From VAZQ01 sp963821505 (lineage in GTDB: Bacteria > Pseudomonadota > Alphaproteobacteria > Rhizobiales > Xanthobacteraceae), in the NCBI GenBank assembly GCA_963821505.1, contig CAWGEH010000034.1:310001-374000 (forward strand): 64,000 bases of DNA. The letters are read 5' to 3'. The position numbers and the translations under genes are program-made. The notes under the pieces are model-generated. The model saw only the letters and a list, made by a program, of their open reading frames with translations. It searched no databases and was not told the origin of the DNA. Shown here piece by piece: positions 59,301 through 64,000 of this stretch. Position 1 is the stretch's first letter. The number at the start of each line of letters is the position of its first letter.

Positions 59301-59829
59301 CGAGCGCGCCGGGATCGAGCCGCACCGGGAACAGACTGGTAAACCAGCCCACCGTGCGCGAGAGGTCCACATCCGCGAACACCTCCTCGCGCCCGTGTCC
59401 CTCCAGATCGAGCAGCACCGCAGGGCTCGCGCCCCGACCGCGCCGCCGGCACCAGTCCGCAATCGCCACCACCAAGCCGGTCAGCAGCACATCGTTGATG
59501 CCGCCATGGAACGCCGCCGGCACCCGCGTCAGCAACGCTCCCGTGATCGCAGCCGGCAGCGTGAGCGTGAGATGCCCGGCCGTGCCGTTGATGTCGCGAG
59601 CAGGATCGAGGGCACCCTCAACCAGCGCCAGCGAAGGCTGACTCAGCATCCCGCGCCAGAACCCAAGCTCCCCAACGCACTCCGCATCCTGCGCCTGCAA
59701 CGCAAGCCGCTGCGCCCAGCCCCGAAACGAGGTCCCTCGCGGCGGCGGCGACGGCAGCCGCCCGTGCGCAATCGCCGCCCACGCCGCCGCAAGCTCCGGC
59801 ACCAGGATGCGCCACGACACCCCGTCCAC
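53359..59829 (-). CDS. Non-ribosomal peptide synthetase, C-terminal part: (E)-C-A-A-T-TE
   Basis: A 2156-residue open frame, transcribed leftwards and continuing upstream in pieces. Domains: the rest of an epimerisation domain (VDGVSWRIL at the start, FNYLGRF near 233); a condensation domain with HHIVMDGWS near 493, of the type following an E domain; a first adenylation domain about 810-1265 (YTSGSTGTPK, NGYGPTEGTTF, YRTGDLARW); and a second about 1300-1770 (YTSGSSGTPKG, NLYGPTETTID, LTPNGKLDRRALP). A carrier domain follows near 1846 (GGHSLLATR), then a thioesterase with GWSFGG near 1978, Asp in LDSYP and His in CEHVHMM. The first A domain lacks its NGKxDR end and its carrier. Earlier codons in frame (HHLAVDG) lie upstream of 59829. 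Confidence 0.92.
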   Translation of the reverse strand: MDGVSWRILVPELAAAWAAIAHGRLPSPPPRGTSFRGWAQRLALQAQDAECVGELGFWRGMLSQPSLALVEGALDPARDINGTAGHLTLTLPAAITGALLTRVPAAFHGGINDVLLTGLVVAIADWCRRRGRGASPAVLLDLEGHGREEVFADVDLSRTVGWFTSLFPVRLDPGALDVEEAMAGGGALGRVLKLIKEQLHALPDNGLGYGLLHYLNPQTAARLAGFAAPQIGFNYLGRFAAPAAADWAVAGEAVKLGAGDWAMPLPHGLEVNALTLDDREGPRLTANWSWAPALVSEAEIRDLAERWFAALEALVRHVAAPGAGGRTPSDLPLVALTQAEIEGLESRYGRIEDILPLSPLQEGLLFHALYDAQAHDVYTVQLELTLEGALDSAVLKQAVAALVARHASLRASFRHDNLSRPVQIIVPEVATPWRCIDLSRLDAAERVQRRVDILAQERAEGFDLAAAPLVRFALIRLAAEEHRLVLTNHHIVMDGWSMPVLVQELLTLYAQQLHPGQLGDAAALPRVTPYRDYLAWIAAQDRAGARAAWREALAGLEEATRLALPDSGGRPIAPEQIALALSETLTAALTRQARQHGLTLNTLLQAAWAIVLGRLTAREDVVFGVTVAGRPPEIAGIESMVGLFINTLPLRIKLPPGKPFLELLKEVQDSQSRLMAHQHLGLAEIQSLAGLGELFDTLVVFENYPVDRSGLSANAGGLRLTGFSGIDATHYPLSLAARADERLQLRLSYRPDLFDRASVEAIAGRLVRLLEGAVADPGRAIGRLDILSAAERHTILEEWNDTARAIPAATLPELFASQVARTPDAVAAVFEDARLSYGELDARASQLAHHLRALGVGPEVVVGLCIERSLEMLIGLLGILKAGGAYLPLDPDYPRERLAFMLADAAAPVLVTRAALRAQLPSHDARIGGAHGDGAHIVCLDADWPAIARQPTTPPRSGLTPQNAAYVIYTSGSTGTPKAVVVAHHNVVRLVKSVDYVELTPDDVFLHLAPLSFDASTFEIWGALLNGAKLVVYSGGPFDIAELKRTIAATGVSVLWLTAALFHQVVDEDVSAIAGVRQLLAGGDVLSASHVRAVVEAQNGCRLINGYGPTEGTTFSACFAVTGRTDFHDSVPIGRPISNTRVYVLDGGLEPVPAGVCGELYVAGWGLARGYVGRAGLTAERFVADRFGPAGSRMYRTGDLARWRGDGVLEFLGRSDAQVKVRGFRIEPGEIEAALVGHAGVAQAAVIAREDGTGGKRLVAYVVPASKPLIGKADVLPPAERQKILCDWNDTARVIPAATLPELFASQVARTPDAVAAVFEDARLSYGELDARASQLAHHLRALGVGPEVVVGLCIERSLEMLIGLLGILKAGGAYLPLDPDYPRERLAFMLADAAAPVLVTRAALRAQLPSHDARIGGARSDEAHIVCLDADWPAIARQPTTPPRSGLTPQNAAYVIYTSGSSGTPKGVIVDHASLTNKILTLGPEFGAGPGFRIALLSSPAFDPSIEQMALPLAHGASIVVISDTIRESPEGFWGYVRHKGVDLLNCTPSLLESLISSAPDGVSLRHLVLGGEPFMIELRRKISTHLNVANITNLYGPTETTIDAVGFTVEEDQPGPYIPIGRPLPNYRAYVLNAELEPVAVGECGELYIAGAGLARGYLGQAGLTAERFAADPYGTAGSRMYRTGDLARWRADGVLEFLGRADAQVKVRGFRIEPGEIEAALVRHGSVAQAAVIARADGGRSERLVGYVVAAAGQLPVARELRAHLAETLPEHMVPSAFVMLDRLPLTPNGKLDRRALPAPEYSALAGWRLPRTPQEELLCALFAEVLGVERVGIEDNFFALGGHSLLATRLISRIRSTLGAEIAIRSLFEAPTVEALAQRLNANRPDQSPLEVLLPLRPSGSLRPLFCIHPGGGMSWSYSGLMRHLPAERPIYGLQARGIMQPQMAPHTLDEMAADYLALIRKVQPAGPYNLLGWSFGGLVAHAIATRLQDQGETVALLAVLDSYPIDGPGVPAGDTELDDEKLLADQLRALGYYRGEEPLQISGALDILRKAGDILSNLEEHQVAAVIQVLKKNTRLALNFRPQRFAGDMLFFAATRGEAPPEVERWTPYVSGKIVVHEVDCEHVHMMKPDALAKIGAVLARELEKQSRSFK
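55457..55968. repeat. 512-bp near-identical repeat, copy 1 (second A domain)
   Basis: Matches 56924-57435 base for base at a constant offset of 1467, with about eight differences counted by eye. It covers the linker after the lost C domain and the N-terminal third of the A domain (WNDTAR to YVIYTSG). A more diverged third relative lies near 61570-62080. Confidence 0.85.
56924..57435. repeat. 512-bp near-identical repeat, copy 2 (first A domain)
   Basis: Partner of 55457-55968. Such close DNA identity between modules allows recombination or assembly collapse in exactly the place where a carrier and a condensation domain are missing. Confidence 0.85.
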
Positions 59830-62065
59830 CGCCAGATGATGGATCGTCAGCAGCAGCCGGCCCGGCGCCTGCGCGCCGGCGTCAAACCAAACCGCCGCAC
59901 CATCACTCCGGCCGCCGGCGCAAGCCGGCCCTCGGCCGCTTGCGCTGCCTCGGCAATGCAGGCGCGCAGCCCCGCATCATCAAGCCCGCAAATATCGATC
60001 CGCCGCAGGCAATCGCCAGCCGCCACCGCGCCGGCCGGCGCCACCTCCAGGCTCCACCCGGCGCGCCTTCAGCCGCAGTCAGTCGCAGCCGCAATGCATC
60101 GTGATGATCGAACAGGCACTGCAAGGCGCCGACGAGATGATCGCCCTGCACACCCGCCGGCACCTGCAGCAGCATCGCCTGGCAGAAGCGATCGATCGGC
60201 CCGCCACGCTCCAGCAGCCAGTGCATGATCGGCGTCGCCGGCAATGCTCCGGTGGCGATGTCGACAGCAGGGGAAGCCTGCGCCAAGATAAGGCGCCGGC
60301 AGCAGCAGAAAGCGCTGCAACGGTCTGATGCTGGAACACCGCGCGCGGCGTGATCACCAGTCCAGCCTTGCGCGCCCGGCTCACCAACTGGATCGACATG
60401 ATGCTGTCGCCGCCGAGCGCGAAGAAGTTGTCGTCGATCCCAACACGCTCAAGCCCCAGAACCTCCGCAAACAGCCCGCAAAGGATCTCCTCCTGCGGCG
60501 TGCGCGCAACACGCCGCACCGATCCCACACGCGCCTCCGGCGCCGGCAGCGCACGACGGTCGAGCTTGCCGTTGGGCGTGAGCGGAAGACGATCCAGAAC
60601 CACGAACGCCGATGGCACCATGTGCTCGGGAAGGCTGCGCCCCAGATGCGCACGCAACACCGCCGCATCGGGCACCGCTGCCCCCGCCGCTACCACATAG
60701 CCAACCAGCCGCTTGCCCCCGGGGCCGTCCTCGCGCGCAATCACCGCCGCCTGCGCAACATCCCCATGGCGAACCAGCGCCGCCTCGATCTCGCCCGGCT
60801 CGATGCGGAAGCCCCGCACCTTCACCTGCGCATCCGCACGACCCAGAAACTCCAGCACCCCATCAACGCGCCAGCGCGCCAGGTCCCCGGTGCGGTACAT
60901 CCGGCTCCCCGCAGCACCGAACGGGTCCGCCACAAACCGCTCCGCCGTCAGGCCCGGAGCGCCCCACATAGCCCCGCGCAAGGCCAGAACCCGCAATGTA
61001 AAGCTCCCCGCTCACACCAGCAGGTACAGGCTCCAGACCACCGTCCAAAACGTAGACCCGCGTGTTCCAGATCGGACGACCGATCGGAGGCGGTCGCGCC
61101 CGGCAGGGCGTCCAGAATCATGGTCGAGGCGATCGATACGCTCTCGGTCGGCCCGTAGGTATTGACCATCGGCGTCCGGCCCGATCGTTCACGCAACGCG
61201 CGACACAGAGCCGGTGACGCTTCCTCGCCCCCGAGGACGACCATGAAGTCTGAGAGCGGCAGGGCGGCGGTCTCGATGATCGGCAGCAAGCAGCGAGGGC
61301 AGTCGCATGCGCGATAATTCGCTGCATGACGGGAATGAGATCGCCAGAACGCCGACGGCTCTTGCATGTCAAGGTTAGCCATCAGACAAGCGCAGCGCCC
61401 CGTGCAGAAGTGGCAGGAGCATTTTCCAGACCGCAGCATCGAAGCTGATCGACGCGATCGCCAAGGACGCGATCTTCAGGCCGCATCGGAAAGTCCGCCA
61501 TCTGCGCGGCCACAAGATTGGTGACATGCTGATGCGTGACGGCGACGCCCTTTGGCATTCCGGTGGAGCCGGAGGTGTAGATGACGTAGGCGGGGTGTTG
61601 CGGTTGGAGGCTGGTGGCCGGGGCGGTCGTGGGCTGTTGCGCGATGGCGGGCCAGTCGGCATCGAGGCAGACGATGTGGGCGTCGTCGCTGCGCGCGCCG
61701 CCGCTGCGCGCGTCATGCGCGGGCAGATGCGCGCGCAGCGCTGCGCGGGTGAGCAGCACCGGCGCGCCGGCATCCGCCAGCATGAACGCCAGCCGCTCCG
61801 GCGGATAGTCCGGATCGAGCGGCAGATAGGCGCCCCCGGCCTTGAGGATGCCGAGCAGCCCCACCAGCATCGCCAGCGAGCGCTCGATGCACAGCCCCAC
61901 CACCACCTCGGGCCCGACCCCGAGCCCGCGCAGGTGATGCGCCAGCTGGCTCGAACGCGCATCGAGCTCGCCATAGCTCAGCCGCTCATCCTCGAACACA
62001 ACCGCATCCGCAGCCGGCGTGCGCGCCACCTGCGCCGCGAACAGCTCAGGCAGGGTCGATGCCAG
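59830..62065 (-). pseudogene. NRPS middle part (A-T-E) broken by several single-base indels
   Basis: This joins the two long NRPS frames. Reading right to left: the A-domain start (LPELFAAQVARTPAADAV, YTSGSTGMPKG); a shift near 61475 (extra T) into LAIASISFDAAVWKMLLP; further shifts at 61390-61300; NTYGPTESVSIAS; a shift near 61085 (extra T) into PIGRPIWNTRVYVLDGG; and one near 60960 (extra G) into LTAERFVADPFG. The frame 60079-60996 then holds YRTGDLARW, LTPNGKLDRRALP and a carrier domain (FFALGGDSIMS, the E-type form). A shift near 60300 leads to the E domain (PIMHWLLERGGPIDRF), with two more near 60060 and 59895. The remaining protein is fully NRPS-like, so error or recent mutation is more likely than old decay. 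Confidence 0.8.
60422..60791. repeat. 370-bp near-identical repeat, copy 1 (A-domain end and carrier)
   Basis: Matches 63631-64000 at a constant offset of 3209 with only two or three differences seen by eye. The match runs to the window edge, so the true repeat is longer. Confidence 0.85.
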
Positions 62066-64000
62066 GGACCGCACGCGCGGTGTCGTTCCACTCCCGCAGG
62101 ATGGTGTGACGCTCCGCGGGGCTGAGAATGTCGAGCCGGCCGATCGCACGATCCGGATCGGCAACCGCTCCCTCCAGCAGCCGAACCAGCCGCCCAGCAA
62201 TCGCCTCCACGCTCGAACGATCGAACAGGTCGCTGGCGTATTCCAGCGCTCCCTCGATCCCCGCAGGCGTGCCGTCAAAACCCCGCCGCTCCGCAAGGCT
62301 CAACGACAGGTCGAACTTCGCGCTCGCCGTCGATACCGCCTCAAACCCCGCCTCAAGACCCAAAAGCTCAGGCCGAAGCTCCGCGTTGTTCTGCAATACA
62401 AGCATCACCTGGAACAGCGGATGGCGCGACAGCGAGCGCGAAGGGTTGAGCACCTCAACCAGACGCTCAAACGGAAGCTCCTGGTGGCTGTAGGCCGCAA
62501 GATTGCTCGCTCGAACCCGCCCAACCAACTCCCGGAAGCTCGGAGCACCAGACGTGTCCGTGCGCAGCACCAGCGTGTTCACGAAGAACCCGACAAGATC
62601 GTCCAGCGCACTGTCGGTGCGACCCGCAATCGGGCTCCCGATCGCAATGTCGCTGCCCGCACCAAGCCGCGTCAGCAGCGCGCTCAGCCCAGCCTGCAGA
62701 ACCATGAACAGGCTCGCTCCGCTCGCGCGCGCAAGCTCCAGCAAGGCTCCGTGCAGCGGCCCAGACAGCCGCAGCCCAACGCTCCCCCCGCGATAGCTCG
62801 ACACCGCAGGCCGCGCACGGTCGAGCGGAAGATCAAGCTGGTCCGGAAGCCCCGCCAACTGGCTGGTCCAGAACGACAGCTGGCGCGCAATCGCGCTCTC
62901 CCCATCCTCCTCCGAGCCCAGAACCGCGTGCTGCCACAGCGTGTAATCGGCATATTGAACCGCAAGCGCAGCAACCCCAGCCGCACGCCCAAGGCAGCGC
63001 GCCTCGTAGAACCGACCAAGATCGCGCAGCAGCGGCGCCAGCGACCAGCCGTCGCCGGCAATGTGGTGCAGCAGCAGCAGAACGACGTGCTCGCTCTCCC
63101 CCAGCGCAAACAGATGCACCCGCAGCGGCGGCTCGCGCGCAAGATCAAACCCCGTGCGCGCCGCACCCGACAACGCCCCCGCAAGCGAGCCTTCGTCAAT
63201 CGCCGTAACCGAAAGCCGCGGTCGCGCCACCCCCGCATCAAGGATCACTTGCCGCGGAACACCCAGCGTGTCCGGAAAGATCGTGCGCAGGCTCTCGTGC
63301 CGCTCAACCAGGTCGCCCAGCGCCGCCTCCAGCGCAGGGCGATCCAGCACCCCACGAACACGCAGCGCCAGCGGGATCGTGTAGGTCGCGCTCGATCCTT
63401 CCAGCCGGTCAAGGAACCACAGCCGGCGTTGCGCATACGACAGCGGGATCTCCGCAGGCCGCGCCAGCGCCCGCAACGCCGCACGCCCAGGCCGCGCATC
63501 CCCAAGCCGTTGCACCAGCGCCTCAACCGTCGGCGCCTCGAACAGGCTGCGGATCGAAAGCTCAACATCCAGCGTCGAACGGATGCGGCTGATCAGCCGC
63601 GTCGCCAGCAGCGAATGACCCCCCAGCGCAAAGAAGTTGTCGTCGATCCCAACACGCTCAAGCCCCAGAACCTCCGCAAACAGCCCGCAAAGGATCTCCT
63701 CCTGCGGCGTGCGCGCAACACGCCGTACCGATCCCACACGCGCCTCCGGCGCCGGCAGCGCACGACGGTCGAGCTTGCCGTTGGGCGTGAGCGGAAGACG
63801 ATCCAGAACCACGAACGCCGATGGCACCATGTGCTCGGGAAGGCTGCGCCCCAGATGCGCACGCAACGCCGCCGCATCGGGCACCGCTGCCCCCGCCGCT
63901 ACCACATAGCCAACCAGCCGCTTGCCCCCGGGGCCGTCCTCGCGCGCAATCACCGCCGCCTGCGCAACATCCCCATGGCGAACCAGCGCCGCCTCGATCT
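62046..64000 (-). CDS. Non-ribosomal peptide synthetase, upstream part: A(end)-T-C-A(start), 5' partial
   Basis: Open from the right edge. It begins inside an A domain (EIEAALVRHGDVAQAAVIA), then LTPNGKLDRRALP, a carrier domain near residue 130 (FFALGGHSLLATR) and a condensation domain with HHIAGDGWS near 315, of the L-to-L type. The linker and first residues of the next A domain (ILREWNDTARAV) follow. The frame is lost near 62065 because one extra base (CCCTGGCATC for CCCGGCGGC in the sister copy) creates a stop. Without it the chain continues LPELFAAQVART. The gene's start is outside the window. Confidence 0.9.
   Translation of the reverse strand, partial: IEAALVRHGDVAQAAVIAREDGPGGKRLVGYVVAAGAAVPDAAALRAHLGRSLPEHMVPSAFVVLDRLPLTPNGKLDRRALPAPEARVGSVRRVARTPQEEILCGLFAEVLGLERVGIDDNFFALGGHSLLATRLISRIRSTLDVELSIRSLFEAPTVEALVQRLGDARPGRAALRALARPAEIPLSYAQRRLWFLDRLEGSSATYTIPLALRVRGVLDRPALEAALGDLVERHESLRTIFPDTLGVPRQVILDAGVARPRLSVTAIDEGSLAGALSGAARTGFDLAREPPLRVHLFALGESEHVVLLLLHHIAGDGWSLAPLLRDLGRFYEARCLGRAAGVAALAVQYADYTLWQHAVLGSEEDGESAIARQLSFWTSQLAGLPDQLDLPLDRARPAVSSYRGGSVGLRLSGPLHGALLELARASGASLFMVLQAGLSALLTRLGAGSDIAIGSPIAGRTDSALDDLVGFFVNTLVLRTDTSGAPSFRELVGRVRASNLAAYSHQELPFERLVEVLNPSRSLSRHPLFQVMLVLQNNAELRPELLGLEAGFEAVSTASAKFDLSLSLAERRGFDGTPAGIEGALEYASDLFDRSSVEAIAGRLVRLLEGAVADPDRAIGRLDILSPAERHTILREWNDTARAVPGIDPA
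63631..64000. repeat. 370-bp near-identical repeat, copy 2
   Basis: Partner of 60422-60791, encoding the same A-domain end and carrier start in the previous module. Confidence 0.85.

Overview
High-GC (roughly 65% by eye) bacterial DNA. The gene families and one gene order, ccmI-ccmE-ccmF-ccmH-degP-response regulator-histidine kinase-glnE, are typical of rhizobia and relatives, so the source is most likely an alphaproteobacterium of the Hyphomicrobiales (Bradyrhizobium/Xanthobacteraceae-like). Three lone tricarboxylate-transporter-type binding proteins, a liv ABC transporter and a FeuPQ-like pair fit that assignment. I see no rRNA, tRNA or CRISPR array.

Layout. 1-6525 (minus): a liv-type ABC transporter operon (livG, livF, livK, livH, livM), then an unknown exported protein and the start of a molybdenum-hydroxylase FAD subunit that runs off the left edge. 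6841-9593 (plus): a FeuP/FeuQ-like two-component pair and a 17-kDa glycine-zipper lipoprotein. 9686-12969 (minus): a luciferase-like monooxygenase, an alpha/beta hydrolase and a binding protein. 13448-25027 (plus): cytochrome c maturation genes, an HtrA/DegP protease split by one extra base, a second two-component pair and glnE. 25190-34627: small secreted and membrane proteins of unknown role, an exported cupin-like protein, a Tat-type binding protein, a large PAS histidine kinase with a CtrA-box-like upstream sequence, and pepN split by one extra base.

34728-46091 is an integrated mobile element of about 11.36 kb, bounded by a 24-bp direct repeat. A tyrosine recombinase sits just inside the left repeat on the plus strand. 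All other recognisable genes are on the minus strand: small DNA-binding proteins, a sliding clamp (DnaN-like), a primase/helicase, an excisionase-like HTH protein, an HK97-type major capsid protein and several small unknowns. I find no large terminase, portal, protease or tail gene. It looks like a compact satellite or capsid-carrying island. Its replication half (40.2-46.0 kb) is full of frameshifts and has two in-frame stops, so it is either decaying or poorly sequenced.

46171-51758 (plus) is a probable catabolic cluster: binding protein, Tat-exported amidohydrolase, FAD oxidoreductase and zinc alcohol dehydrogenase. 51850-53229 (minus) is a cation efflux protein. 53359-64000 (minus) is the 3' part of a non-ribosomal peptide synthetase that continues past the right edge: A-T, C-A-T-E, C-A fused directly to a second A, then T-TE. 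Long near-identical repeats inside it and several single-base frameshifts at 59.8-62.1 kb make this part of the sequence unsafe to read literally.
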